Shown here in pieces: positions 8,173 through 17,497 of a DNA stretch of 64,000 bases. The translations under genes were made by a program, and so were the position numbers. A model generated the notes under the pieces. That model ran no database searches, was not told the origin of the DNA, and saw only the letters and a list, made by a program, of their open reading frames with translations. The DNA is from Pseudomonas viridiflava (GTDB lineage: Bacteria; Pseudomonadota; Gammaproteobacteria; Pseudomonadales; Pseudomonadaceae). Positions within the stretch are counted from its first letter, which is position 1. Each line of letters starts with the position of its first letter. The stretch covers positions 310,001 through 374,000 of the forward strand of contig NZ_UTHA01000227.1 in the NCBI RefSeq assembly GCF_900582195.1. Direction: 5' to 3'.

Positions 8173-11100
8173 ATGACCGACGAATCGCCCTCCATCGACA
8201 AACTGCTGAAAAACCTCGATCACGCCATGCTCGCCGACCGTCACCGGCTGCGGCGGCAGTTGCTTGAGCTGCGCAAGAAACCCGACGAGGCCAAACTGGC
8301 CCAGTGGGTGACGCGCATGCAGGCGTCCTGCGATCAGGTGCTGGCGCGCCGTGCCAACCTGCCGGTGATTCGTTACGACGACAGTTTGCCGATTGCGGCC
8401 AAGCGCGACGAGATCAAGAAGGCACTGGAAAAACATCAGGTGCTGATCATCGCCGGCGAAACCGGCTCGGGCAAAACCACCCAGTTGCCGAAGATCTGTC
8501 TGGAAATCGGTCGTGGCCAGCACGGTCTGATCGGCCACACCCAGCCGCGCCGGATCGCTGCACGCAGCGTTGCCAGCCGCGTCGCTGAAGAACTCGGCAC
8601 GCCGCTTGGTTCGCTGGTCGGCTATCAGGTGCGTTTCGAAGATCAGAGCGATGCCAACACCCTGATCAAGCTGATGACCGACGGTATTCTGCTCGCGGAA
8701 ACCCAGAATGACCGCTACCTCGAACGCTACGACACGATCATCGTCGACGAAGCCCACGAGCGCAGCCTCAACATCGACTTCCTGCTCGGTTACCTGAAAA
8801 CCCTGCTGCCGCGTCGTCCGGATCTGAAAGTCATCATCACCTCGGCCACCATCGATCTGGAGCGTTTTTCCAAGCATTTCGATGATGCGCCGATTGTCGA
8901 AGTGTCCGGCCGTACTTTTCCGGTGGACACCTGGTATCGCCCGCTGACGTTGGAGCAGGACGAAGAGGGCAACCGTGTCGAGGATGACCTGACGGTGGAT
9001 CAGGCGATCCTCGCGACCCTCGACGAAATCGCCGCTTATGAGCGCAGCGAACGCCGTAGTCCCGGTGACGTGCTGGTGTTCTTGCCCGGCGAGCGCGAGA
9101 TTCGCGACGCCGCCGACATGCTGCGCAAGGCGCAACTCAAACACACGGAAATCCTGCCGCTGTACGCGCGCTTGTCGCCGGCCGAGCAGCAGCGGATTTT
9201 CCAGTCGCACCCGGGCCGTCGCGTGGTGCTGGCGACCAACGTCGCCGAGACCTCGTTGACTGTGCCGGGCATTCGTTATGTGATCGACAGCGGCACCGCG
9301 CGCATCAGCCGTTACAGCTATCGCGCCAAGGTCCAGCGCTTGCCGATCGAAGCGATTTCCCAGGCCAGCGCCAACCAGCGTAAAGGTCGCTGCGGCCGGG
9401 TCGAGCCGGGCATTTGCATTCGGTTGTACAGCGAAGAAGATTTTAACGGGCGCCCGGAATTCACCGACCCGGAAATTCTGCGCACCAACCTTGCCGCGGT
9501 TATTTTGCAGATGCTGCATCTGCGTCTCGGCGAAATCACCGCATTCCCGTTTATCGAGCCGCCGGATGGCAAGGCGATCAGCGACGGTTTCAATCTGCTG
9601 CAAGAACTCTCGGCGGTGGATCGCAACAGTCAGTTGACCCCGCTTGGTCGGCAATTGGCGCGCTTGCCGGTCGACCCGCGCATGGGTCGAATGTTGCTCG
9701 AAGCGGCCAAACTCGGCAGCCTGCAGGAAGTGCTGATCGTCGCCAGTGCCATGTCGATTCAAGACCCGCGCGAGCGGCCGCCGGAACGTCAGCAAGCGGC
9801 CGATCAGGCGCATGCACAATGGAAAGACGTTGATTCCGACTTCGCCGGGTTGGTTAATCTGTGGCGTGGTTTTGAAGAGCAGCGCCAGGCGCTGACCGCC
9901 AGCCCGTTGCGCAACTGGTGCCGCAAGAATTTCCTCAATTACCTGCGCTTGCGCGAGTGGCGTGACTCCCATCGGCAGTTGAGCCTGATCTGCCGTGACA
10001 TGCAGTTGAGCCTGAACAAAGAGCCGGCGGATTATCCGAAACTGCACAAAGCGGTGCTGGTCGGTTTGCTCAGCCAGATCGGTCAGAAAACCGAGGACGG
10101 TGATTACCTCGGCGCACGTCAACGACGCTTCTGGATTCACCCATCGTCGGGCATCGGCAAGAAGCGCCCGCAGTGGCTGATGACCGCTGAACTGGTGGAA
10201 ACCACCAAGCTCTATGCGCGCATGGTCGCCAAGATCGACGCCGACTGGATCGAGCCGCTGGCCGGGCACCTGATCAAGAAAAACCACTTCGAACCGCACT
10301 GGGAGAAGAAGCGTGGCCAGGTCGTGGCGTTCGAACAGATCACGCTGTTCGGGCTGATCGTGGTCGGCCGTCGGCCGGTGCATTACGGCCCGGTGGATCC
10401 GGTGGTTTCCCGAGAGCTGTTCATTCGTGAAGGTCTGGTGCGTGGCGAAATTCAATCGAAAGCCAAGTGCCTGACCGCCAACAAACAGTTGCTCGAACAG
10501 CTCGACGAACTGGAAGCCAAGGCCCGCCGTCGCGACATTCTCGCCGACGAAGAAACCTTGTACGCGTTCTACGACGCGCGGTTGCCGGCGGAGATTCACC
10601 AGACCGCGACCTTCGACAGTTGGTATCGAGTCAACAGCCAGAAGAACCCGCAACTGTTGATCATGCGCGAGGAAGACGTGCTGGCCCGCGAGGCCAGTGA
10701 AGTCACCGCGCGGGATTACCCGGACACGCTGCACATCGGCGATCTGGAACTGGCGTTGACCTATCACTTCGAACCCAATCACCCGCGCGACGGTGTGACC
10801 CTGCGCGTGCCGGCACCGCTGTTGCCGATGCTGCCGCCGGAACGCCTGGAGTGGCTGGTGCCGGGGATGATCGAAGCCAAGTGCATCGCCCTCGTGCGCA
10901 ACCTGCCGAAAGCCTTGCGCAAGAACTTCGTGCCGGTGCCGGACTTCATCAAAGCGGCGTTGCAACGCATGACTTTCGCCGAGGGTTCGTTGCCGCAGGC
11001 GCTGGGCCGCGAACTGCTGCGCATGACCGGCGCGCGGGTCAGCGACGAGGCGTGGGCAGAAGCCGAGCAAGGGGTTGAAGGGCATCTGCGGATGAACCTG

Positions 11101-12084
11101 GAAATCGTCGACGGGCAAGGCAAGTTCCTTGGCGAAGGCCGCGATCTGGCCGAGCTGACCGCACGGTTTGCCGAAGCCAGTCAGGCTGCGTTGGCGGTGC
11201 CGCAGAGTGCGAAAAGTCAGCAGCCGGTGGAGGCGAAAGTCTTCGCGCCGGTGGCGGAAAAGACTCAACAGAAGATCGCCGGGCTGTCGATGACGGTGTA
11301 TCCGGCGCTGGTCGAAGAGGGCGGAACGGTCAAGGAAGGGCGCTTCTCGACCCCGGCCGAGGCCGAATTCCAGCATCGCCGCGCCTTGCAGCGGTTGTTG
11401 ATGCAGCAACTGGCGGAGCCGGCCAAATTTCTGCGCGGCAAGTTGCCGGGGCAGACCGAACTGGGCTTGCTCTATCGCGAGCTGGGCCGGGTTGATGCGC
11501 TGGTTGAAGACATTCTGCTGGCCAGCCTCGACAGCTGCATTCTCGACGGCGAAGACCCGTTGCCCCGCGACGGCGCCGGGCTGGCGGCACTGGCCGAGCA
11601 CAAACGCGGCGGCTGGACCGAGCACGCCGAGCGCGTGGCGCGCCTGACCCTGGAGATCCTCAAGCTGTGGCATGGCCTGCAAAAGCGCTTCAAGGGCAAG
11701 ATCGATCTGGCCCAGGCTGTGGCGCTGAATGACATCAAGCTGCAGATCAGCCATCTGGTGTATCCGGGGTTTGTTCGCGAGACGCCGATGCAGTGGCTCA
11801 AAGAGTTGCCGCGTTATCTGAAAGCGGTCGAGCAGCGTTTCGAGAAACTTGGCGCGCAGGTGCAGAAGGATCGCGTCTGGAGCGGCGAACTCGCCGGTCT
11901 TTGGGCGCAACACCAGACTCGTGCGGCCAAGCATGCGCAGGAAGGCAAGCGCGATCCGCAGCTTGAGTTGTATCGCTGGTGGCTGGAGGAATACCGCGTG
12001 TCGCTGTTCGCCCAGCAGTTGGGCACCAAGGTCCCGATCTCCGACAAACGCCTGAACAAGCAGTGGAGCCAGGTCGAACCGTAA
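8173..12084 (+). CDS. hrpA: ATP-dependent RNA helicase HrpA
   Basis: A 1,303-residue DEAH-box helicase, the normal HrpA length. The motor domains come first: Walker A 'GETGSGKTTQ' from about residue 95, 'TQPRRIAARSVASRVAEE' (motif Ia), 'DEAH' at 192-195, 'TSATID' (motif III), and 'QRKGRCGRVEPG' (motif VI). The helicase-associated domains and the long HrpA-specific C-terminal region follow. In E. coli HrpA acts on mRNA and on stalled ribosomes in the cytoplasm; that role is inferred here from the family. It is a single gene between two intergenic repeat elements. A 1,384-codon open frame on the other strand is a compositional shadow. Confidence 0.96.
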   Translation: MTDESPSIDKLLKNLDHAMLADRHRLRRQLLELRKKPDEAKLAQWVTRMQASCDQVLARRANLPVIRYDDSLPIAAKRDEIKKALEKHQVLIIAGETGSGKTTQLPKICLEIGRGQHGLIGHTQPRRIAARSVASRVAEELGTPLGSLVGYQVRFEDQSDANTLIKLMTDGILLAETQNDRYLERYDTIIVDEAHERSLNIDFLLGYLKTLLPRRPDLKVIITSATIDLERFSKHFDDAPIVEVSGRTFPVDTWYRPLTLEQDEEGNRVEDDLTVDQAILATLDEIAAYERSERRSPGDVLVFLPGEREIRDAADMLRKAQLKHTEILPLYARLSPAEQQRIFQSHPGRRVVLATNVAETSLTVPGIRYVIDSGTARISRYSYRAKVQRLPIEAISQASANQRKGRCGRVEPGICIRLYSEEDFNGRPEFTDPEILRTNLAAVILQMLHLRLGEITAFPFIEPPDGKAISDGFNLLQELSAVDRNSQLTPLGRQLARLPVDPRMGRMLLEAAKLGSLQEVLIVASAMSIQDPRERPPERQQAADQAHAQWKDVDSDFAGLVNLWRGFEEQRQALTASPLRNWCRKNFLNYLRLREWRDSHRQLSLICRDMQLSLNKEPADYPKLHKAVLVGLLSQIGQKTEDGDYLGARQRRFWIHPSSGIGKKRPQWLMTAELVETTKLYARMVAKIDADWIEPLAGHLIKKNHFEPHWEKKRGQVVAFEQITLFGLIVVGRRPVHYGPVDPVVSRELFIREGLVRGEIQSKAKCLTANKQLLEQLDELEAKARRRDILADEETLYAFYDARLPAEIHQTATFDSWYRVNSQKNPQLLIMREEDVLAREASEVTARDYPDTLHIGDLELALTYHFEPNHPRDGVTLRVPAPLLPMLPPERLEWLVPGMIEAKCIALVRNLPKALRKNFVPVPDFIKAALQRMTFAEGSLPQALGRELLRMTGARVSDEAWAEAEQGVEGHLRMNLEIVDGQGKFLGEGRDLAELTARFAEASQAALAVPQSAKSQQPVEAKVFAPVAEKTQQKIAGLSMTVYPALVEEGGTVKEGRFSTPAEAEFQHRRALQRLLMQQLAEPAKFLRGKLPGQTELGLLYRELGRVDALVEDILLASLDSCILDGEDPLPRDGAGLAALAEHKRGGWTEHAERVARLTLEILKLWHGLQKRFKGKIDLAQAVALNDIKLQISHLVYPGFVRETPMQWLKELPRYLKAVEQRFEKLGAQVQKDRVWSGELAGLWAQHQTRAAKHAQEGKRDPQLELYRWWLEEYRVSLFAQQLGTKVPISDKRLNKQWSQVEP

Positions 12085-12088
12085 CGTT

Positions 12089-12191
12089 GATCGTTCCCAC
12101 GCTCTGCGTGGGAATGCCTCTGGGGACGCTCCGCGTCCAGTGACGCGGAGCGTCACGGGCTGCATTCCCACGCAGGAGCGTGGGAACGATC
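12089..12191. repeat. Long inverted repeat of the 'GATCGTTCCCACGC' class
   Basis: Arms begin with GATCGTTCCCACGCTC and end with its near complement 103 bases later, enclosing 'GACGCTCCGCGTCC' and 'GACGCGGAGCGTC' segments that pair with each other. A second copy lies at 58765-58875. It sits 4 bases after the hrpA stop and may act as a transcript end. Confidence 0.85.
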
Positions 12192-12403
12192 ATCCGTGTT
12201 GATCTTGAGAAAGGCGCCAAAAGTCCACGTTTATGGCAAACTTCGCGACCATAAACGCCGGTTTCGCGACCCAGAGCCTTCGGCCGTGGTGCGAGACGGA
12301 ATAAAGCGATGCCAGGTTTGCGTCCCCCGGATGGGAATAGACCCTTTGTGTGTTGGTACGACGGTTCCAGCACTTTCTGCCTGAACAGATTAGAGAAACG
12401 ACC
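12192..12403 (+). other. Leader of the ketoacyl synthase gene, no gene seen
   Basis: Together with the preceding repeat this makes a gap of about 320 bases. It holds one inverted repeat, CGTTTATGG (12228-12236) and CCATAAACG (12249-12257), with a 12-base loop. No T run follows, so it may be an operator or an RNA hairpin. I see no supported ORF. Confidence 0.4.
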
Positions 12404-13525
12404 ATGCATAACGTCGTCATCAGCGGCACCGGCCTGTACACCCCGGCCAACAGCATCTCCAACGAAGAGCTGGTGCAGTCTTTCAATACCTACGTCGCCC
12501 AGTTCAACGCCGACAACGCCGAGGCCATTGCCAGCGGTGAAGTCCAGGCCCTGACCGAATCCAGCGCCGCGTTCATCGAAAAAGCCTCTGGCATCAAGAG
12601 CCGCTTTGTCATGGACAAGGACGGCATCCTCGACCCACAACGCATGGCCCCGCGTCTGCCGGAGCGTTCCAACGACGAATGGTCGGTGCTTTGCCAGATG
12701 GCCATCGGCGCTGCCGAACAGGCCCTGCAACGCGCCGGCAAAACCGCCGCTGACATCGACGGCGTTATCGTCGCCTGCTCCAACCTGCAGCGCGCCTACC
12801 CGGCCATCGCCATTGAAGTCCAGGAAGCCTTGGGCATTCAGGGTTTCGGTTTCGACATGAACGTGGCCTGCTCCTCGGCGACTTTCGGCATTCAGGCCGC
12901 TGCCAACAGCGTGCAACTGGGCCAGGCCCGAGCGATCCTGATGGTCAACCCGGAAGTCTGCACCGGGCACCTGAACTTCCGTGACCGCGACAGCCACTTC
13001 ATCTTCGGCGATGCCGCGACTGCGGTGATCATCGAACGTGCTGACACCGCAACGTCCAAACACCAGTTCGATGTGGTCAGCACCAAGCTGCTGACCAAGT
13101 TCTCCAACAACATCCGCAACAACTTCGGCTTCCTCAACCGCGCGGCGGAAGAGGGCATCGGTACCCGCGACAAACTGTTCGTGCAGGAAGGCCGCAAAGT
13201 GTTCAAGGATGTCTGCCCAATGGTTGCCGAGCTGATCGGCGAACACCTGGAAGAGAACCAACTCAATGTCGGCGACGTGAAGCGCTTCTGGCTGCACCAG
13301 GCCAACCTCAGCATGAACCATCTGATCGTGCGCAAACTGTTGGGCCGAGAAGCCACCGAAGAAGAAGCGCCGGTAATCCTCGACACCTACGCCAACACCA
13401 GCTCTGCCGGTTCGGTGATTGCTTTCCACAAATATCAGGATGATCTGGCCGCCGGTTCGCTGGCGGTGCTGAGTTCGTTCGGTGCCGGCTATTCGATCGG
13501 CAGCGTGATTCTGCGCAAGCGTTGA
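12404..13525 (+). CDS. Beta-ketoacyl-ACP synthase III, long FabH type (PA3286-like)
   Basis: The 373-residue thiolase-fold enzyme has the FabH triad: Cys156 in 'NVACSSATFG', His298 in 'WLHQANLSMN', and Asn331 in 'TYANTSSAGS'. It is about 50 residues longer than classic FabH, with an insert near the N-terminus, matching PA3286 of P. aeruginosa. That enzyme was reported to feed medium-chain acyl-CoA from beta-oxidation into fatty acid synthesis; applying this here is inference from length and gene order. ATG 12404 gives the expected 'MHNVVISGTGLYTP'. It precedes an ECF sigma gene, the same order as in PAO1. Confidence 0.88.
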   Translation: MHNVVISGTGLYTPANSISNEELVQSFNTYVAQFNADNAEAIASGEVQALTESSAAFIEKASGIKSRFVMDKDGILDPQRMAPRLPERSNDEWSVLCQMAIGAAEQALQRAGKTAADIDGVIVACSNLQRAYPAIAIEVQEALGIQGFGFDMNVACSSATFGIQAAANSVQLGQARAILMVNPEVCTGHLNFRDRDSHFIFGDAATAVIIERADTATSKHQFDVVSTKLLTKFSNNIRNNFGFLNRAAEEGIGTRDKLFVQEGRKVFKDVCPMVAELIGEHLEENQLNVGDVKRFWLHQANLSMNHLIVRKLLGREATEEEAPVILDTYANTSSAGSVIAFHKYQDDLAAGSLAVLSSFGAGYSIGSVILRKR

Positions 13526-13605
13526 AAAAGGGTTTAATTTCCTCTTAATCGCGCCGACCTTTCCTACATCCGAATCGGCTCAAACGCTGTAATTTTTCGG
13601 AAATG

Positions 13606-13627
13606 GCGGCAGGTGAAGACCTGCCGC
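13606..13627 (+). terminator. Hairpin between ketoacyl synthase and ECF sigma gene
   Basis: GCGGCAGGT and ACCTGCCGC form a perfect 9-bp stem with a GAAG loop, followed by TATCATTTT. This is a weak terminator or an attenuator 36 bases before the sigma factor start. The surrounding DNA also holds two near-identical direct copies of 'TTTTCGGAA' (13594 and 13633). Confidence 0.5.
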
Positions 13628-13662
13628 TATCATTTTCGGAATCGGCATAAGGAAATTTCTGG

Positions 13663-14274
13663 ATGGCGGCTGACGATACCCAACTGCTCGCGCGCCTGCT
13701 GGCGGGCGAGCAACAGGCTTTCAAGGAACTGGTGACGACGTATCAGAGCGCCATGCGCGCGGTGGCGTATGCGATTGTCGGCCAGCGCCACGTTGAAGAA
13801 GTGGTGCAGGACGCCTGGTTATCGGTGGTGCGCCACATTGCCAGCTTCGAAGGCCGCTCCAGTCTCAAGACCTGGCTTTTGACCATCACGGCCAACTCGG
13901 CGAAAAGTCGTTATAAACACAATCGCCGCGAAGTGTTGATGGATGATTTGCCATCGCCCCACGGCACGATTGACGACGACCGCTTCTCTCCCGGTGATGG
14001 CCATTGGCTGGTTGCCCCGTTCGCCTGGCATCAGGACACTCCCGAAGCGCTGCTCACCGAAGGCGAATTGCGCGACTGTCTGGAGCACACGCTGCTGAGC
14101 CTGTCGGAACTGCAAAGCAGTGTTTTGCTGCTGCGTGAGCGTCAGGGGCTGGAGCTGGAGGAGATCTGTAATCTTCTGGAGATCTCGCTCTCCAATGTCC
14201 GCGTGCTGCTGCATCGGGCACGTTTGAAGGTCTTCGCGACCGTAGAACATTTTGAGGAGACAGGAGAATGTTGA
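13663..14274 (+). CDS. ECF (extracytoplasmic function) sigma factor, PA3285-like
   Basis: The 203-residue product has sigma region 2 ('LVTTYQSAMRAVAYAIVGQRHVEEVVQDAWLSV' zone, residues about 22-60) and region 4 ('LSELQSSVLLLRERQGLELEEICNLLEIS' zone, about 145-175), ending in the helix-turn-helix 'SNVRVLLHRARLKVF'. The linker between them is longer than usual. It would direct RNA polymerase to a small set of promoters, its own included in most such systems. ATG 13663 follows an AAGGAA at a good distance. The stop codon overlaps the start of the next gene, an anti-sigma factor, so the two are translationally coupled. Confidence 0.9.
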   Translation: MAADDTQLLARLLAGEQQAFKELVTTYQSAMRAVAYAIVGQRHVEEVVQDAWLSVVRHIASFEGRSSLKTWLLTITANSAKSRYKHNRREVLMDDLPSPHGTIDDDRFSPGDGHWLVAPFAWHQDTPEALLTEGELRDCLEHTLLSLSELQSSVLLLRERQGLELEEICNLLEISLSNVRVLLHRARLKVFATVEHFEETGEC

Positions 14275-14504
14275 CCTGCAAGGAGCAAGTGGCACGATCC
14301 AGCGATTATCTCGATGACCAGTTGAGCTTTCGTGAAAAGTGGATGGTGCGTCATCACCTGATGTTTTGCCCGAACTGCCGGCGTTTCATGCGTCAGATGC
14401 GTTTGATGCAAGCCACCCTGAAGGCGCTGCCGGAGAAACCGGAAGAAGGCGTGGATGCCTTGGCTGAACGCCTGGCGGCGCAGCGGCGGGACGATAGCCC
14501 TTGA
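14268..14504 (+). CDS. Zinc-finger anti-sigma factor (zf-HC2, ZAS type)
   Basis: A 78-residue soluble protein with His30-x3-Cys34-x2-Cys37 ('HHLMFCPNC') plus an N-terminal Cys4, the zinc-binding anti-sigma signature. It has no membrane segment, so it would act in the cytoplasm, holding the co-encoded sigma factor until a signal (often thiol or metal stress in ZAS families) releases it. Its ATG overlaps the sigma gene's last codons by 7 bases, a classic regulator pair. It corresponds in place and size to PA3284. The signal is not readable from the sequence. Confidence 0.87.
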   Translation: MLTCKEQVARSSDYLDDQLSFREKWMVRHHLMFCPNCRRFMRQMRLMQATLKALPEKPEEGVDALAERLAAQRRDDSP

Positions 14505-14513
14505 AAAAACACA

Positions 14514-14567
14514 GCCCGGTGCAGTGACAGCGAACGGATGATGGGGATCGCTGTAACTGCACCGGGC
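14514..14567 (-). terminator. Strong hairpin terminator for the minus-strand porin gene
   Basis: Arms 14514-14532 and 14549-14567 pair over about 18 bases with one mismatch ('GCCCGGTGCAGT..ACAGCG'). Read on the minus strand, the hairpin is followed by TGTGTTTTTTC, so it ends the porin transcript coming from 15972. On the plus strand no T run follows, though the hairpin may also slow the sigma/anti-sigma transcript. Confidence 0.75.
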
Positions 14568-14649
14568 CGTAGGAAAATCAGCTTCGATCGACAATTCGCA
14601 AGGGGAGCGGTGACTTGCCGCTTGTCGCTCGAAGCTTGTAGCTGTTTTC

Positions 14650-15972
14650 TTAGAACTTGGCTTCCGCATCCAGCTGCAGGGTGTTGGCGTCAGCGTCACG
14701 CTGGGTGCGGCTGGCGAAATCGGCCTTGGTCAGGAAGTAAGTGGCGCCGATAGCGAAGTTCTTGTCGATGTCGTAGCCGACCTTGAACTTGTGCCCACGG
14801 GAACCGGTGGTGCCGTTGGCGAAGTCGGAATCGGTGAATGCGCCGACCACGGCGTTGCGCTGCACGTCACGATAGTTGTAATCGAGGTTCAGGCCGAAGA
14901 CTTTCGACTTGGCACCCAGCAGCCACGCGGTGTCCTGATCGGTCACGGCATCGTTGTTCTTCACGTACTGGCCATAGAAGGACAATGGCATCGGCAGACC
15001 GCCAATGTCGACCTGGCTGAACCCTTCATACAGACGGAATTCGTTGTTGGCCGAGTTGCCGTTGACTGCCAGAGCGCACGGTGTGGAAGTGCCGGTGCAG
15101 CGGCTGTCTTCGTCGTTCTGGTAGGCGTAGACGCTACCGCCCAGAGTCACTTTCAGGTTGTCGCTGATGTTGAAGCGGCTACCCAACTGGCCAGCGGTCA
15201 GGCGCAGGTCGTGACGGAATTGCACGCCATCGCCGTCGACGTTGTCCTTGAGGTTGTAGTTACCCAGGCTGCCGAACAGTTCGGCGCTGCTGCCCAACGG
15301 GTATTTGTAGGTAACGGCCAGACCTTCCGGGTTGATGTCGCTGTCCCAGATCACGTCGCCCATGCTGACCCACGGCTGGAGCATCTTGCCGCCGATGATG
15401 TGCAGGTTCTTGATCTGGTCAGGGTGGTAGTCGATGTAACCGAGGTCGAGCCAGATCTGCTTCTTGTCGAAGTAGTTGTCCTGATCCTGGTTGGTCGAAC
15501 GGGCATCGTCGCCGCCGCCGGTGGCGATACGGATGCCGGTGTCGACCTGCGGGTTGATCTCGGTGTAGGCACCCAGACGGGCACGGATGCGCTGACGATC
15601 CTTGTCGCGGCCGCCGTTGTTCGGTTCGCCGTCGATCTTGATGGTCTCCTGACGGATCCGCACATCACCCTTGAACTGGGTCTTGGCTGCCCAGGCGAGT
15701 TTCTGGTCGAAGACGCTTTGTTCGTTGGTTTTCTTCGCAACAGCGGCGACTTGTTCGTTGGTCTCTTGCTGCGCCTGCTGCGCGATTTGCTGAGCCTTCT
15801 GATCCTTGGCCAGTTCAGTTTGCAGTTCGATGTACTGCGCCTGGGAAATGGAACCGTTAGCCTTGAGCATGTCGAGCAGTTTGGCGTCGACTGCAGCACT
15901 GGCCGGAACACTCATGGCCAGCAACAAGCCACCGCACAGGGCCGCCGCAGTTTTCGTGGAAGCAAGACGCAT
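14650..15972 (-). CDS. Putative outer membrane porin
   Basis: The 440-residue precursor has a signal peptide ending in 'LLAMSVPASAA', then a coiled-coil-like, Gln-rich stretch ('DQKAQQIAQQAQQETNEQ', residues about 45-85), then a beta-barrel of alternating strands rich in Tyr, Asp and Gly, ending in 'LQLDAEAKF' with the terminal Phe expected for barrel insertion. This architecture fits the putative porin family seen in Pseudomonas (Porin_5-like). Substrate is unknown. ATG 15972 was chosen because 'MRLASTKTAAALCGG' begins the signal peptide; the frame extends to 16020 without a better start. It stands alone, with a strong terminator downstream. Confidence 0.82.
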   Translation of the reverse strand: MRLASTKTAAALCGGLLLAMSVPASAAVDAKLLDMLKANGSISQAQYIELQTELAKDQKAQQIAQQAQQETNEQVAAVAKKTNEQSVFDQKLAWAAKTQFKGDVRIRQETIKIDGEPNNGGRDKDRQRIRARLGAYTEINPQVDTGIRIATGGGDDARSTNQDQDNYFDKKQIWLDLGYIDYHPDQIKNLHIIGGKMLQPWVSMGDVIWDSDINPEGLAVTYKYPLGSSAELFGSLGNYNLKDNVDGDGVQFRHDLRLTAGQLGSRFNISDNLKVTLGGSVYAYQNDEDSRCTGTSTPCALAVNGNSANNEFRLYEGFSQVDIGGLPMPLSFYGQYVKNNDAVTDQDTAWLLGAKSKVFGLNLDYNYRDVQRNAVVGAFTDSDFANGTTGSRGHKFKVGYDIDKNFAIGATYFLTKADFASRTQRDADANTLQLDAEAKF

Positions 15973-16256
15973 AGCAATCTCCGAAGATGAGAGGGGATGG
16001 CAAAACCATCCGGGGCACAACCGACGATTCGAAACGTCGGAAAACAGTGTCCGGGTAGAACCCGGCGCTCTAAAAACAGGCGCCAGTATCGCGATGGTTT
16101 ATGACAGAGCAGTGGCACAGTGATGGCAGGTTGATGACGATATTGGTTTGCCCTGAACTATTGATCTAGAGCGCTGTCGGCCGATTGCGGGTGTGCAATG
16201 CCGCGCAATCGGCGATACTCGCCGGGCGCTGAAGTCCTGTTGTGGAGAGCTTGTTG

Positions 16257-17381
16257 ATGCCGTTGCAACGCCTGCAAAACCTGTCGCAAATCGCTTCGGC
16301 AACTTGGGATGCGCTGGTGCCCGACAGTCAGCCGTTTCTGCGCCACGCCTTCCTCAGTGCACTGGAAGACAGCGGCAGCGTAGGCCCTCATAGCGGTTGG
16401 CAACCTGAGCATTTGCTGCACATCGAAGATGATCGGCTGATCGCCGCTTTACCCAGTTATCGCAAGTGGCATTCCTACGGCGAGTACGTGTTCGATCACG
16501 GCTGGGCCGACGCCTGTGCCCGCGCCGGAATCGATTACTACCCCAAGCTGTTGACCGCCGTGCCGTTCAGTCCGGTCAGCGGTCCGCGCTTGTTGGCGGC
16601 CAATGTCGAAGACGGTTTCGAACTGCTCAAGAGCCTGCCGGGTTACCTGGAGATCGAAGGGCTTTCCAGCGTGCACATCAATTTCACCGACGCTTTCACC
16701 GACGCCGCAATGGCCGAACAACCTGGCTGGTTGCAACGCATCGGCTGTCAATATCACTGGCAGAATCGCGGTTACCGCGACTTTCAGGATTTCCTCGACG
16801 TACTCAGTTCGCGCAAGCGCAAACAGATGCGCAAGGAGCGCGAGCAAGTGGCGGGGCAGGGCTTTGAGTTCGAATGGCTGGAAGGCCGCGAGCTGGACGA
16901 GGCGCAGTGGGATTTTGTTTACGCCTGCTACGCCAATACCTACGCCGTGCGCCGGCAGACGCCGTACCTGACGCGCGAGTTTTTCAGTCTGTTGGCCGAG
17001 CGCATGCCCGAGGCGATCCGCGTAGTGCTGGCGAAACAGGGCTCACGGCCGGTGGCGATGGCCTTCAGTCTGGTCGGGGGCGACAGTTTCTACGGACGCT
17101 ACTGGGGGTGTCTGGCCGAGTTTGATCGGCTGCACTTTGAAACCTGTTTTTATCAGGGCATGGATTACGCGATTGCGCAGGGTTATCAGCGTTTCGATGC
17201 CGGGGCGCAGGGCGAGCACAAATTGATTCGCGGGTTCGAGCCGGTGATCACCCATTCGTGGCATTACCTGCGCCATCCGGGCTTGAAGGCAGCGGTAAAG
17301 GATTTCCTGCAACAGGAACGTGCCGGCATCCTTGCCTACGCCGAAGAAGCAAAAACAGCCTTGCCCTACCGCCAGGCGTAG
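16257..17381 (+). CDS. GNAT-like acyltransferase of the COG3146 family
   Basis: The 374-residue protein resembles peptidoglycan-bridge or FemAB-like GNAT proteins (COG3146/DUF482). Visible marks are 'PFLRHAFLSALEDSGSVG' near the N-terminus, 'SSVHINFTD', a basic helix 'SSRKRKQMRKERE', and the C-terminal 'RFDAGAQGEHKLIRGFEP', the family's most conserved stretch. The chemistry is not established in the family. ATG 16257 has GGAGAG 8 bases upstream, though two TTG codons directly before it (16251, 16254) are possible alternatives. It has no signal peptide. It is a single gene followed by a REP pair. Confidence 0.82.
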   Translation: MPLQRLQNLSQIASATWDALVPDSQPFLRHAFLSALEDSGSVGPHSGWQPEHLLHIEDDRLIAALPSYRKWHSYGEYVFDHGWADACARAGIDYYPKLLTAVPFSPVSGPRLLAANVEDGFELLKSLPGYLEIEGLSSVHINFTDAFTDAAMAEQPGWLQRIGCQYHWQNRGYRDFQDFLDVLSSRKRKQMRKEREQVAGQGFEFEWLEGRELDEAQWDFVYACYANTYAVRRQTPYLTREFFSLLAERMPEAIRVVLAKQGSRPVAMAFSLVGGDSFYGRYWGCLAEFDRLHFETCFYQGMDYAIAQGYQRFDAGAQGEHKLIRGFEPVITHSWHYLRHPGLKAAVKDFLQQERAGILAYAEEAKTALPYRQA

Positions 17382-17388
17382 ATCCCCT

Positions 17389-17476
17389 GTGGGAGCGAGC
17401 CTGCTCGCGAAAGCGGTGTTTCAGTGACATGGATATCAGCTGACACACCGCCTTCGCGAGCAAGCTCGCTCCCACA
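17389..17476. repeat. REP doublet (REPIN)
   Basis: Two inverted copies of 'TGTGGGAGCGAGC.TGCTCGCGAA' sit about 40 bases apart, between the convergent GNAT-like and aqpZ genes. The pair can form a long cruciform or RNA hairpin. Confidence 0.9.
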
Positions 17477-17497
17477 TTTGTTTTGTGTATGCCTTGG

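Noticed and set aside
8017-12171. 1,384-codon open frame on the minus strand opposite hrpA
   Set aside because: It mirrors hrpA in the antisense direction, has no domain or ribosome site and results from high GC at third codon positions; hrpA carries all helicase motifs.
11798-13429. 543-codon minus-strand frame across the hrpA end and the ketoacyl synthase
   Set aside because: It spans two real plus-strand genes and a repeat element, so it is compositional.
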